Notes: generated by a model from the letters alone, not told the origin. A stretch of DNA of 39,532 nt from a virus (IMGVR_UViG_3300032323_000691:1-39532), one strand, 5' to 3'; positions 1-8,515 are shown, counted from the stretch's first letter. Made by a program: numbers and translations.

Positions 1-123
1 ATGCCGGAACCGGAGGTTTGTTTGGCCTCTTTGGATCTTTGGCTACGAGTGCTCTCCGCATTTGGGAAAAGCGGCAGGACAACAAGTTTGCGCTAGATAT
101 GCTGGACAAGCAAGCTGCTAGTG
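1..123. repeat. Terminal direct repeat, left copy
   Basis: These 123 bases are repeated exactly at 39410-39532, at the other end of the window. This is what a circular contig looks like when an assembler leaves an overlap, or it could be real terminal redundancy. The overlap lies inside one gene, whose reading frame continues without a break across the join, so the genome is effectively complete. Confidence 0.95.
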
Positions 124-395
124 CTGAAGCCCTAGCCGCTTGGAACGCATTTGCGGCGTCACAGTCCGCATCTGCTGCCGACATGACCGAGAAGGTGTCT
201 CCGTGGGCAGCTAACGTCCGCGCTGTCACCCGCCCCTTCCTGACTATTGGTTTGGTACTTGGCTCCTTCATCAGCTTCTTCCTGATTGAAGACCAATACC
301 TAAAGGTCGAAGCTATCCAGAGCTTTATGATGTTGGCCGGAACCGCCGTGGCTTGGTGGTTTGGTAGCCGGATGACTAGCCTTATTCGCAAATGA
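1..395 (+). CDS. Holin-like protein, 3' part of a gene split by the contig ends
   Basis: The frame is open from the first base (codons begin at base 3) and ends with TGA at 393-395. Joined to 39382-39532, the complete protein is about 140 aa and starts MSVITELLFNAGTGGLFGLF. It has a hydrophobic N-terminal segment, a charged Ala-rich middle that is probably helical, and two further hydrophobic segments near the C-terminus (around VTRPFLTIGLVLGSFISFFL and MMLAGTAVAWWFG). This three-segment layout resembles 3-TM holins of phages and gene transfer agents. The role would be to form inner-membrane holes that release or activate the endolysin. The next gene overlaps its stop by ATGA (392-395), consistent with a lysis pair. 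The holin function is inferred from topology. Confidence 0.6.
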   Translation, partial: AGTGGLFGLFGSLATSALRIWEKRQDNKFALDMLDKQAASAEALAAWNAFAASQSASAADMTEKVSPWAANVRAVTRPFLTIGLVLGSFISFFLIEDQYLKVEAIQSFMMLAGTAVAWWFGSRMTSLIRK

Positions 396-559
396 TCTTC
401 GATAACGACATCGTGAAAGTATTCGCCGTTACCGTAGGAGGTTCCTTGGGGACGATTACACTTACCCAAGTGAATGAAATCGCCGCCTTCATTCTGGTCT
501 TGGTGTCTATTGCCTACACTCTTGCAAAGCTAATCAAGCTGCTTAAGCGCGATGAATAA
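392..559 (+). CDS. Small membrane protein, possible second holin or lysis accessory
   Basis: A 55-aa ORF that starts MIFDNDIVKVFAVTVGG and ends with a basic tail LIKLLKRDE. It has two hydrophobic stretches, about residues 8-24 and 30-48, separated by a short polar turn around TQVNE. Its ATG overlaps the stop of the preceding 3-TM protein (ATGA), and the next gene starts inside its end at 552, so it is translationally coupled on both sides. Small two-TM proteins beside holins often act as antiholins or spanin-like accessories. I do not recognise the family, so function rests on topology and position. Confidence 0.6.
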   Translation: MIFDNDIVKVFAVTVGGSLGTITLTQVNEIAAFILVLVSIAYTLAKLIKLLKRDE

Positions 560-794
560 GAAGGCTATGAAATGCAACGTCCCGCGCCGTGATGTGCAGG
601 GCGGGAAGAAGTTTGTGGTCAAAGCCTGCCAGAATGGGCAGGAGCGCATCGTCCGTTTTGGAGATGCGAATATGACCATCAAGAAGAACCAGCCCTCCCG
701 CAAGAAGAGCTATTGCGCTCGGTCTGGGGGCATCAAGGGCAAGACTAATAAACTTTCCGCCAACTATTGGAGTCGGCGTGCTTGGGACTGCTAA
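552..794 (+). CDS. Small basic Cys-containing phage protein, unknown function
   Basis: 80 aa, rich in Lys and Arg. The recognisable part is the second half: a K-K-S-Y-C-A-R-S-G-G segment, then K-x-N-K-L-S-A-N-Y-W-S-R-R-A-W-D-C at the end. From memory, small proteins with a similar SxCAR...YWSxxxW pattern are common in aquatic phages, with no known function. The start ATG overlaps the end of the upstream membrane-protein gene by 8 bases, which supports coupled translation. It is the first of five tiny basic genes between the lysis genes and the tail nozzle. DNA binding is possible from the charge, but unproven. Confidence 0.65.
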   Translation: MNKKAMKCNVPRRDVQGGKKFVVKACQNGQERIVRFGDANMTIKKNQPSRKKSYCARSGGIKGKTNKLSANYWSRRAWDC

Positions 795-796
795 CC

Positions 797-973
797 ATGA
801 AAGACCGCAACGAACGTCGTTACAAGAACCAAGAGCGTATGCTCTACCGCCGCATGAAGGAGGCTGACGAGGCCATCGAAGCTGCGGAGGACATGATGGA
901 ATACAAGGAGGGCAATAAAATGAACTGTGGAAAACGTAAGTGCGAAATGGGCAAGCGTAAGCCCTGCAAGTGA
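797..973 (+). CDS. Small charged helical protein with Cys-rich tail
   Basis: 58 aa starting at MKDRNERRYKNQERMLYRRM. I chose this ATG because it follows the upstream stop by two bases, whereas a longer version would run back through the previous gene. The first 40 residues are strongly charged and probably form one amphipathic helix. The end holds CGKRKCEMGKRKPCK, with three cysteines spaced among lysines, which could bind a metal or nucleic acid. The downstream gene starts at a GTG overlapping its stop (GTGA). No family recognised. Confidence 0.6.
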   Translation: MKDRNERRYKNQERMLYRRMKEADEAIEAAEDMMEYKEGNKMNCGKRKCEMGKRKPCK

Positions 974-1155
974 AACGCCGCTCAACAGTTAACTCAGCCG
1001 GGGTTTACACAAAGCCCGGTATGAGGAAGCGTCTCTTTGAGTCGATTAAGGCTGGCGGCAAAGGTGGCAAGCCGGGGCAATGGTCCGCGAGGAAGGCACA
1101 GCTTCTAGCCCTTAAGTACAAGAAGAAGGGTGGAGGTTACAAAACTGCCAAATGA
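970..1155 (+). CDS. Small basic protein with KGGKPGQWSARKAQLLA motif
   Basis: 61 aa with a GTG start at 970 that overlaps the previous stop (GTGA). The sequence contains a T-K-P-G-M-R-K-R-L-F-E-S-I-K-A-G helix, followed by G-G-K-P-G-Q-W-S-A-R-K-A-Q-L-L-A and a terminal Y-K-K-K-G-G-G-Y. I recall this motif in many uncharacterised phage and large algal virus proteins (DUF5872-like), but the exact family should be confirmed. High net positive charge suggests contact with DNA or RNA. It overlaps the next gene by ATGA. Confidence 0.65.
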   Translation: MKRRSTVNSAGVYTKPGMRKRLFESIKAGGKGGKPGQWSARKAQLLALKYKKKGGGYKTAK

Positions 1156-1385
1156 AACCCCAACAACGCAGCCTAGCCAATTGGACCCGTCAGGAGTGGC
1201 GCACCCTATCCGGCAAGCCTAGCCTCAAAACTGGCGAACGCTATCTGCCCAAGGCTGCATGGGAGGCTCTTAGTCCCGCTGAACGCGCCGCCACCAACAG
1301 GGCTAAGCGTAAGGGCGTGAAGGCTGGGAAGCAGTTTGTTAAGCAGCCCAAGAAGATTGCCAAGAAAACCTCTAACTACCGATAA
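1152..1385 (+). CDS. Small basic protein with WRTxSGKxSxxTGERYLP motif
   Basis: 77 aa, start ATG overlapping the preceding stop. The N-terminal half has L-A-N-W-T-R-Q-E-W-R-T-L-S-G-K-P-S followed by T-G-E-R-Y-L-P-K-A-A-W; the C-terminal half is strongly basic and ends K-K-I-A-K-K-T-S-N-Y-R. Proteins with this arrangement occur in phages and in large algal viruses, from memory, and have no established function. The preservation of both this motif and the KGGKPGQW motif in adjacent genes suggests a functional pair. A virion-packaged nucleic-acid-binding protein is one possibility. Confidence 0.65.
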   Translation: MKPQQRSLANWTRQEWRTLSGKPSLKTGERYLPKAAWEALSPAERAATNRAKRKGVKAGKQFVKQPKKIAKKTSNYR

Positions 1386-1387
1386 CC

Positions 1388-1531
1388 ATGCCACTCACCA
1401 AGAAGGGTAAGAAGATCAAAGCTGCGATGACTAAGGAGTACGGGAAGAAGCGCGGCGAACAGGTGTTTTACGCTTCCCGCAACAAAGGCACCATCAAGGG
1501 TGTAGATTTCAAGCGGCGTAAGGTATCATAG
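1388..1531 (+). CDS. Very small basic protein with YGKKRGEQVFYASRNKGTI motif
   Basis: A 47-aa ORF that starts MPLTKKGKKIKAAMTKEYGK and ends with TAG at 1529-1531. It carries K-K-G-K-K-I-x-x-A-M-x-x-x-Y-G-x-K-R-G-E-x-V-F-Y-A-S-x-N-x-G-T-I-K-G-V, a pattern I recognise from many tiny phage proteins of unknown function. It starts two bases after the stop of the upstream gene. It completes the block of five small basic genes; 32 non-coding bases separate it from the tail nozzle gene. Confidence 0.7.
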   Translation: MPLTKKGKKIKAAMTKEYGKKRGEQVFYASRNKGTIKGVDFKRRKVS

Positions 1532-1563
1532 ATCGACCTTAACCGCTGGTTAGGGATCAATTT

Positions 1564-3750
1564 ATGGCACGTTACAGCAGCTTTAGTGGCCGAGATACGC
1601 CCATCACGGAGGAAGCCGACATCGGCTTCTCCCGCTTTGGCAATCGCCTTCGTCCTGACCAACTGAAGTCAGGCGAACTTTCCATGTCCGTCAATGGACG
1701 GATGAACGTGGATGGAACGTGGCAGACCCGTCCCGGCGTGGACACGTTTGGCCCCACGATTGGCTCTGTTGACGAGGCTCTTAGCCTTCCGTTCTACCTT
1801 TGGCCGCAAGTGGTTATTGCCTCTGCTACCCGTAGTGGAGCTACGGTGACTATCACCACCTCTGGCAATCACGGCTTTTCATCCTCCTATGCCGTAGCGA
1901 TTGTGGATGTTGGTCCCGGCACGGTGAACCCCAACGGCAACCAGACCATCACAGTTACTGGTAACACTACCTTCACCTATCAGATTACGGGAGCTACTGG
2001 CAGCGAGACCTACTCGGTAAGTGGCACCTCTAAGGCTGGCGGCGCGATTGTTGGTACGGCGTCCAAGAACGGCGCATTTGGCTCCTGCCTGTTCTCCGAC
2101 CCGTCCACCAGCAATACTGAGTACATCATCTTGGCTCTGTTTGATAACGCTATTGCGATTAACATGAGCACTAAGGCAACGACTACGATTGCCTACCCTG
2201 CTGGTGTGTCCATCGCTACGTCGGTGAATATGCTGCAAGCCTTTAACAAGGTGTTCATCTTTCGCGACGGGCAGACGGCTCTTCAATGGAATGGCAGCTT
2301 TAGCGGCAGTCCTTCCTTCACGAAGGTGGCTAATGGAGACTACGGCGCAACCACCTACTTGGATGCATCAAATAACACGGCCATTGCGGATGGTGTCGTT
2401 ACGGTGACGCAAAGCAGCCATGGGCTATTCATTGGTGATCGCGTGTACGTCGTTGATAACGGCAGTACGGCTTTGGTTGAGGGTGGCGAAGGCTACGTTG
2501 TAGCCACAGTTCCCGGCACAGGCAGCTTTACCTTCTACGCAGAACTGCCAGATGCGGCCTCTACGTCTGTTGTGTACGCCAAGAAGCAGCCGTCCCAGCT
2601 TGGCTTCACGCATATGCCTGCGCCTGCATGGGGTGTGTATCACCAGCGGCGGCTCATCGTCCCCTACTTCTACACGACCACGGGCAGCAGCGGCAGCGAG
2701 ACCATCACCAGCCGCAACGTGCGAGACGAGATCCTGCTGTCCGACATCTTCGACTCGGACACCTATGACCGCATCCTCAACCAGCTAAAGGTTACGGCTG
2801 GGGTTGCTGACTATCTCCAGTATGTTCACCCATTTACTGAGGATAACGCTGTTATCTTCAACCGCAATTCGATCCATCTAATGCTCGGGCTGAGCGGGTC
2901 TATTGCGGACATTTCTCTGAAGGAGATCACCCGTGAGGCTGGGTTGGTGGCGCCGAAGAGCGTTGTTACCATCGGCAACAAGCTGTTCTTCCTGTCCGAC
3001 AACGGCATCTACGCCACCCAGTTTGAGGACTTGTACAATCTGCGCGGTGCAGGACTGCCATTGTCTGACCCCATCAACCCGCTAATCAAGCGGATCAACC
3101 CAGACTACGCCCACAACGCAGTAGCCATCTACCACGACAATCGCTACTGGATTGCAGTACCGCTAGACAACAGCACTCGCAACAACGCGATTCTGGTGTA
3201 CAACCTGTTGAACGAGGGCTGGGAGAGTCTGGACATCATCGACAACTCCGGCTGGGATATCAGCAACCTCATCGTCTCTGGGGCTGGCGGCATCAACAAG
3301 CTGTACGCCGTGAATAGCTTTGGCGGTGTCCACGTCATTGACGAACGCCCCGATGCCTTCGACTACATCTACACCCGTCCCGGCAACAACTCGATTCCGT
3401 TTCCTATTGAGTCTGAGGTAACTACACGCCAGTATGTCTTTGGCGACGTTGGGCGTAAGAGCTTCAACTCTTACGAGGTTCATGTCGAAAGCTCTGAGTT
3501 TGAGCCTAGCGATGCCGACATCACTATGATTTCGGAGAACATCGATAAGGAGGCCGAGATGTACTCTCTAGCTGAGAGTCTTGGTGCCGACCTACCCATT
3601 GGCGAGGATAGCTCTGTCCGTGGCCGCATTGGCAATATCCGCGCCTACGGGATTCAGATGAAGTTCGTGCCAACCAAGGGCCGACCCAAACTGCGAATGG
3701 TAAAACTTGAGGCTTCTCAAGCGTTCCGCTCTGTGACAGAAGCTTCTTAA
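1564..3750 (+). CDS. Tail nozzle / tail tubular protein B-like candidate
   Basis: 728 aa. The N-terminus contains a segment reading ...SVNGRMNVDGTWQTRPG..., of the kind found near the start of podovirus nozzle proteins (T7 gp12 type), in which many virion proteins announce a beta-propeller body. Residues about 83-158 form a Thr/Ser/Gly-rich beta-domain (ATRSGATVT..., VNPNG, FTYQI, GSETY) that is also present in the adaptor candidate at 32180-33028; a second similar segment lies near residues 260-335. The remainder reads as repeated beta-strands with WxxxD and NPL motifs. Length fits nozzle proteins. An AGGGA sequence lies about 8 bases before the ATG. The next gene starts inside its stop codon (TAATG). 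Assignment is from pattern, not homology search. Confidence 0.55.
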   Translation: MARYSSFSGRDTPITEEADIGFSRFGNRLRPDQLKSGELSMSVNGRMNVDGTWQTRPGVDTFGPTIGSVDEALSLPFYLWPQVVIASATRSGATVTITTSGNHGFSSSYAVAIVDVGPGTVNPNGNQTITVTGNTTFTYQITGATGSETYSVSGTSKAGGAIVGTASKNGAFGSCLFSDPSTSNTEYIILALFDNAIAINMSTKATTTIAYPAGVSIATSVNMLQAFNKVFIFRDGQTALQWNGSFSGSPSFTKVANGDYGATTYLDASNNTAIADGVVTVTQSSHGLFIGDRVYVVDNGSTALVEGGEGYVVATVPGTGSFTFYAELPDAASTSVVYAKKQPSQLGFTHMPAPAWGVYHQRRLIVPYFYTTTGSSGSETITSRNVRDEILLSDIFDSDTYDRILNQLKVTAGVADYLQYVHPFTEDNAVIFNRNSIHLMLGLSGSIADISLKEITREAGLVAPKSVVTIGNKLFFLSDNGIYATQFEDLYNLRGAGLPLSDPINPLIKRINPDYAHNAVAIYHDNRYWIAVPLDNSTRNNAILVYNLLNEGWESLDIIDNSGWDISNLIVSGAGGINKLYAVNSFGGVHVIDERPDAFDYIYTRPGNNSIPFPIESEVTTRQYVFGDVGRKSFNSYEVHVESSEFEPSDADITMISENIDKEAEMYSLAESLGADLPIGEDSSVRGRIGNIRAYGIQMKFVPTKGRPKLRMVKLEASQAFRSVTEAS

Positions 3751-4094
3751 TGAAGCCCATTTACGAGGCCAAGAGGATTGCCCTTGAGGCCGGGGAAAGC
3801 TTTGAGCAGAACCTAGTGTTCTACCTTGAGCATGGGGTTGTCATCAGTCTGCCAGATAAGCTGCTTATGGGCAGAGCTATTCAACTGAATCTTGGTGAGG
3901 GCGTATTGAATCCGCCTAACCCAGACTGTTGGTTTGTGCATTGCGCTGTTGGTAAAGACTGCGTAGCATGGTTTTGCGACCAAGCCCCCATTAAGCTACC
4001 ATACATAGCATGGCGCAGGAATAGAGATAAAAGTGGTAGACTAAGGGTGTACAATACAAGTGCCTTTGAAAGGCTTGCACGTTTACTTAATTAA
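3750..4094 (+). CDS. Hypothetical phage protein between nozzle and internal virion genes
   Basis: 114 aa starting MKPIYEAKRIALEAG; the ATG overlaps the upstream TAA (TAATG). It contains two Cys-Trp/aromatic clusters (NPDCWFVHCAVGKDCVAWFC) that look like a compact structured core, and an Arg-rich C-terminal third. No family recognised. Position between tail nozzle and the large internal proteins is where podoviruses often keep small virion or host-takeover genes, which is context only. Its base composition is slightly more A+T-rich near the end (4030-4095) than the flanks. Confidence 0.6.
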   Translation: MKPIYEAKRIALEAGESFEQNLVFYLEHGVVISLPDKLLMGRAIQLNLGEGVLNPPNPDCWFVHCAVGKDCVAWFCDQAPIKLPYIAWRRNRDKSGRLRVYNTSAFERLARLLN

Positions 4095-4099
4095 ACATC

Positions 4100-6931
4100 A
4101 TGGGTTCTACTAGAATTTCAGCCGCTCCCCCGCCGCCCGCTCCTGTTGATCCGGGTAAGTCGGCACTTGATTACATCAACGCAATGGCCGATCCGGCCTT
4201 GCAGAACAAGCTGCTTGGCGCAGAACAGCAGTTCCGCCCGCAGTACACGCAGCTCAATCTGCAAGAGATGGAGCAGTATTTGCGTGGTGTTCCCGGCAAA
4301 GATGGACAGCCGGGACAAGCTGGTGCTATTGACATTCTCAGTCAGGTTGCACCGGATCTTGTTAAGGCTCAGGAAACGGCTGATCGTCTTCAGCGTGATG
4401 CAGACATTCGCGCACTCCAGAGTCAAAGTGCTGGCTATCGCTCGGCTATTGAGAATGCCAATCCAGAGATGTTTGCGGCCCTCAAAAGGGCTGGGGAGAT
4501 GGGTGGGCCGACCGATTTCTATAAGGATCTTCAAACCGCGATGTCCAATACGCGGATCTTTGGAGACGTAACGCCTACCTCCGCTGAAGCCTCTTTGGTT
4601 GGTGGAGTCCCACAAGCAAACCTCCAAGGTTATGGGGCTACTACGGGTACTGCTGTTGAACAAGCGGCTGCCCAGCCTGTGTCTTTGCAGGGCTTTCAAG
4701 CAGTTCAAGGTCAGGCTACAATGGCGGGTGCCGCTCCGCAAGTTCAAGCTACCCTGTTGGGTGGTGCGCCCACCATGGAAGCCTTGTCTGCTGGGGCTGT
4801 GCCGATGGTGCAGCAGCAGGGTTATCAGGCTGAACGTGCTGCTGCTCCGACTCTTGGGGCTGCTCCTACCGTACAGCAGCAGGGCTATCAGGCTCAGCAG
4901 ATGCAGGCGGCTCTTCTTGGTGCCGCGCCACAAGTAGCTGCTCAGGGTTATCAAGCTCAGGGTTACGGGGCTGAACGATACGCAGCAGAGCGGGCTGGTC
5001 GCGTTTCTGATATTACTGCTCAACAGGTTGAACAAGGTCAACTTGGTCAGGCGTTGTACTCACAGGCTTTGCAGGCTGGGCCTACGTCTGCCTCTGAGAC
5101 TTTCCGCCAGCGTGCGGCTCAGATGGCTACATCTACGGGCCAACTGTCGCCTGAGGAGCTTCGTAATGCCCAGCAAGCCACCCGTGAAGCCTTTGCCTCC
5201 CGTGGCCTAGAGATGAGCAATCAGGCTATTGCTGCTGAAGCCATGTCCCGTGCAAGTGCCGTGCGTGAACGTCAGGCTCAGGACATTCAGCAGGCTTCTG
5301 CTCTCAATCAGGCTTATCTTGCCGATCTTAATGCTTCCCGTGGGTTTTCTACGGGCGTGTATGGTCAGGACTTGGGCCGTCAGCAAGCCAACCAAGCAGC
5401 TAACTTGCAGGCTGCTCAGGCCAACCAAGGCGCAAATTTACAGCTTAATTTGGCAGATCAAGCTGCCATGAATCAGGCGGCTCAATTTGGAGCCAATGCT
5501 GCAAACGAAGCATTTCGTTTTACCGCTGGAGCCAGAAATGAAGCTGCTCAGTTTGGAGCAGGCGCACAAAATGCTGCGGCATTAGCTAATGCTCAGCAGG
5601 CCGCCCAGTTTGCAATGGCGAATCAGCAGGCTCAAATGCAAGCTGGTACGGCAAACATGGCTGCGTTCAACCAAGCTAGTCAGTTTGGTGCTTCGGCTCA
5701 GAATGCTGCTGCTATGGCAAACGCTGACCGTGCAGCGCAGTTTGCTTTGGCTAATCAGGGGGTTCTCTCCCAGACCAACTTGGCTAACATGGCTGCTGGC
5801 AATCAGGCAGCGCAGTTTGGTGCGGGTGCGCAGAACGCTGCGGCTATGGCTAACGCCGAACAAGCCGCTCGCTTTGCCCTAGCTAATCAGCAGGCCGGAA
5901 TGCAGGCTGGGCAGTTCAACGCCCAGCAGGCTGCACAGTTTGCTCTCGCTAACCAACAGGCACAGATGCAGGCCAACCTAGCCAATCAGGCTTTGCTTGG
6001 TCAGTATGGGTTGTCCAACCAGTCGGCAGCCAACCAGTTTGGTTTGGCTAATATGCAAGCCGCTCAGGAGGCTGCTCAATTTGGTGCGAGTGCTGCAAAT
6101 CAGGGTACGCTGGCTAACCAGCAGGCGTATCTCCAGCAGGCTGCTGCCAACCAGCAGGCCCAGCAGCAGATGATTTTGGCTAACATTGCAGCCCAAAATC
6201 AAGCCGCGCAGTTTGGAGCGCAAGCTGGCAATCAGGGAATATTAGCTAATCAGGATATTGCTATGCGTACTGCGCTGGCTAATCAAAACGCGCAGAACCA
6301 GTTTGGTATGTTTAACGCGGAGCAGCTTACAAACGCTGCAATGGCTAATCGTGCGTTTCAAGCTACTCAACAGCAGCAGGGTATTGCTAATCTTGCTATG
6401 CTGGGTCAGGCGCAGCAGGGAGAGTTGGCTGCTAATCGCGCCTTCCAGAATCAGCTTGTTGGAATGTACGGTGCAGCCTTTGACCCCATGAGTGTTGTGC
6501 TGGGTCGTCCGTCTGGTGCGCTGGGGGTTGGTCAGGGCCAACAGGGTCTTGCTGCCAACATGATGAACACGATGGGTGGTCAGGTGTTTAGTCCTGACGC
6601 TGGTGTTAACCTCGCCCTCCAGCAGAACGCCAACCTTAATAACTACTTGGCTAATACCTACGGTGCGCGTGCTGGTGCTCAGGGTGCGCGTACCGCTGGC
6701 ATCTTTCAAGGCATTGGTAGTCTGCTTGGCTGCTGGGTTGCTCGCGAGGTGTATGGCAACCACAACCCCAAGTGGCTTGCCTTCCGCGAATGGCTGTACA
6801 CTAAGGCTCCCAACTGGTTTGTTGAACTCTACGAGATGTACGGTGAACGCTTTGCTGAGTGGATTAGTGACAAACCGCGCATCAAGAACCTCATCCGCAA
6901 GTGGATGGATAGCCGCATCAAGACCCTCTAA
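4100..6931 (+). CDS. Large Ala/Gln/Asn-rich repeat protein, candidate internal virion (ejection) protein
   Basis: 943 aa in four parts. Residues 1-150 are mixed and start with a Pro-rich stretch. Residues about 160-310 contain imperfect repeats around QGYQA and LGAAP. Residues 458-754 consist of exactly 27 contiguous 11-residue units (hendecads), with common cores such as NQAAQFGAGAQ, NAAAMANAEQA and AQFALANQQAQ; this periodicity predicts a long, right-handed coiled coil or amphipathic helix. The last 75 residues form a separate Trp/Tyr-rich domain starting CWVAREVYG, which I recall from the ends of other phage virion proteins. Neighbours are the nozzle and two further large proteins, the order typical of podovirus ejectosome genes. 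Role in DNA ejection is inferred. Confidence 0.6.
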   Translation: MGSTRISAAPPPPAPVDPGKSALDYINAMADPALQNKLLGAEQQFRPQYTQLNLQEMEQYLRGVPGKDGQPGQAGAIDILSQVAPDLVKAQETADRLQRDADIRALQSQSAGYRSAIENANPEMFAALKRAGEMGGPTDFYKDLQTAMSNTRIFGDVTPTSAEASLVGGVPQANLQGYGATTGTAVEQAAAQPVSLQGFQAVQGQATMAGAAPQVQATLLGGAPTMEALSAGAVPMVQQQGYQAERAAAPTLGAAPTVQQQGYQAQQMQAALLGAAPQVAAQGYQAQGYGAERYAAERAGRVSDITAQQVEQGQLGQALYSQALQAGPTSASETFRQRAAQMATSTGQLSPEELRNAQQATREAFASRGLEMSNQAIAAEAMSRASAVRERQAQDIQQASALNQAYLADLNASRGFSTGVYGQDLGRQQANQAANLQAAQANQGANLQLNLADQAAMNQAAQFGANAANEAFRFTAGARNEAAQFGAGAQNAAALANAQQAAQFAMANQQAQMQAGTANMAAFNQASQFGASAQNAAAMANADRAAQFALANQGVLSQTNLANMAAGNQAAQFGAGAQNAAAMANAEQAARFALANQQAGMQAGQFNAQQAAQFALANQQAQMQANLANQALLGQYGLSNQSAANQFGLANMQAAQEAAQFGASAANQGTLANQQAYLQQAAANQQAQQQMILANIAAQNQAAQFGAQAGNQGILANQDIAMRTALANQNAQNQFGMFNAEQLTNAAMANRAFQATQQQQGIANLAMLGQAQQGELAANRAFQNQLVGMYGAAFDPMSVVLGRPSGALGVGQGQQGLAANMMNTMGGQVFSPDAGVNLALQQNANLNNYLANTYGARAGAQGARTAGIFQGIGSLLGCWVAREVYGNHNPKWLAFREWLYTKAPNWFVELYEMYGERFAEWISDKPRIKNLIRKWMDSRIKTL
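5471..6361 (+). repeat. 27 in-frame hendecad-coding repeats (33 bp each)
   Basis: Within the 943-aa protein, codons 458-754 divide without gaps into 27 units of 11 amino acids. Asn or another small polar residue is favoured at position 1, Ala at several core positions, and Ala-Asn-Gln or Gly-Ala near the middle of each unit. DNA copies differ at many synonymous positions, so this is an old, selected protein repeat and not a recent tandem expansion. Confidence 0.85.
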
Positions 6932-6934
6932 TTT

Positions 6935-8515
6935 ATGGCACGCTTCGGTTCAAACATCAACGCAAGCCTCGGCGCGATCAACTACACGCCCTACCTCCAA
7001 GGTTCCCTTGCTGGTAGTCAGGCTATTGGTCAGGGCATTGCTGGGCTTGGCAAGGGCATTGGTGGTGCCATTGAGGAATATCAAAAAAAGAAGGAGGAGC
7101 GCGATACCTACTCATCCCTGTTTGAGTCTAAGGTTGCCGAGCTTGAGCGTAAGCGTCTAGAGGCTGCTCAGAATCCTCAGGTCTACGGTGACAAGCCACT
7201 TATTACTGAGGAGCAGATCAATTCATTCAAGAACATGGGCGATGCTAAGACCCCTGCTCTAAAGGTGAAGATCGCTGAGATTGAGTCGTTGATTAAGAAC
7301 ATCGACGAAGCTCCTGCTCGCACTCTTCGCACGTTGCAAATCAATCAGGCTCAGCAAGAAGCAGCAAGCAGCAAGGCATTTGGAGAAGCACTCACTTCCA
7401 TTCCAAAGACCAAGGAGGTGGTTACCAAAGTCCCAGAACTTAGTGTAACTAGCAAGGCTCCTAAGTTTACTGGACTTGGTGAGTTCATGTATGGATCAAC
7501 CAAGCAAGAGGCTCCCTCCAAAACTGTAGTTAATCAAGCTCCCGCTGGAGCGGCTGCATTCCTTGGTCAGAACATGAACACCGGGAAGTACGAGTATCTA
7601 AGTGATCGTGCTCAGGGTGTAATTGGTCAGCAAGAGATGACGTTGCAACAGCAGCGTGAGCGTTTGGCTCAGTTGCAGGACATCCTAGATAATGGAACAA
7701 CTCGCACCACTCAGCCTATCTTTAATGCTCCAGCAAAGGTTGAACGTGTTCCGCTTACGCCAACCGAACGGATCAATGTTTCTAATGAGCTTTATGCATT
7801 AAAGACGGCAACCGAGTCTCAGACCAACCAAGTTAATCAGCTCAAGGAGCGAGCCACTACGGCAGAGAAGTTTGCTGGTCAACCGTTGACCAAGCAGGCT
7901 GGCGATCCTGTTCTTGAGAAGGCTGCTAATGCTTTGTCTCAGTTCGATAAGCGCGTTGATGTTCTTAGGCGCGATGTTGAGGTGGCCATTAAGGAACGCG
8001 AAGAAAAGTCTGATGTTGCTCTAACGCCAGATGAGCGTCTTCAGCAGTTCATGTCCAGCTACATTGAGAAGGGTGGACAGATCACTCCAAAGGTACTTGG
8101 AGAAATGAAGCGTGCTGTTGGCGCAGACATGGAACACTTCAAGTTTGGCGATGTTGAGGGAATGCGGATTGGTGATACTGTTAAGATCTTTGAGGGCCAG
8201 AAGCCAATCAGCGTTAGCCAGCGAAAGTACTATGATGAAGCTACTTACAACCAGCTTGTTTCCGCTGCTGCACGCGCTGGCCTTGATCGACTAAGCCAAG
8301 AAGAACGTCAGGTTCTGGTTGAGCTTAACAATCGATACGGCTCTGAAGAGGCTGACCTTGTAACGGGTGTTCGCCGCAAGCGCATGATTCAAGACATTGT
8401 TCGTGATCGTGCTGTTGAGCTTGGGCTTACCCCGAGGCAAACTGAGTTTGTTCCTGCCCCTGCTACGCCATCTAAACTTGGTGCTTCTAGGTTTGGCATT
8501 TCGGTGGTAAAGTAA
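6935..8515 (+). CDS. Candidate internal virion protein, coiled-coil rich
   Basis: 526 aa, starting MARFGSNINASLGAINYTPY. The first 50 residues contain a Gly/Ala/Ile segment (GQGIAGLGKGIGGAI) that looks membrane-active or helical, followed by long charged helical regions rich in Glu, Lys and Gln (about residues 50-130 and 215-370). No enzyme motif is visible. It starts four bases after the end of the hendecad protein and ends seven bases before the next large gene, so the three are probably one translational unit. The order nozzle, then three large alpha-helical proteins, resembles the T7 gp14-gp15-gp16 ejection set, but the sequences are not obviously related. Confidence 0.5.
   Translation: MARFGSNINASLGAINYTPYLQGSLAGSQAIGQGIAGLGKGIGGAIEEYQKKKEERDTYSSLFESKVAELERKRLEAAQNPQVYGDKPLITEEQINSFKNMGDAKTPALKVKIAEIESLIKNIDEAPARTLRTLQINQAQQEAASSKAFGEALTSIPKTKEVVTKVPELSVTSKAPKFTGLGEFMYGSTKQEAPSKTVVNQAPAGAAAFLGQNMNTGKYEYLSDRAQGVIGQQEMTLQQQRERLAQLQDILDNGTTRTTQPIFNAPAKVERVPLTPTERINVSNELYALKTATESQTNQVNQLKERATTAEKFAGQPLTKQAGDPVLEKAANALSQFDKRVDVLRRDVEVAIKEREEKSDVALTPDERLQQFMSSYIEKGGQITPKVLGEMKRAVGADMEHFKFGDVEGMRIGDTVKIFEGQKPISVSQRKYYDEATYNQLVSAAARAGLDRLSQEERQVLVELNNRYGSEEADLVTGVRRKRMIQDIVRDRAVELGLTPRQTEFVPAPATPSKLGASRFGISVVK

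Noticed and set aside
4118-5041. 307-codon leftward frame opposite the hendecad protein
   Set aside because: Shadow of Gln/Ala-rich codons, Leu/Ser-rich and without motif; plus-strand frame is continuous with clear repeats.
5471-6361. Repeat tract as a sequencing or assembly collapse
   Set aside because: The DNA copies differ at many codons, keep frame over 27 units and continue into a well-formed C-terminal domain, so the repeat is genuine.
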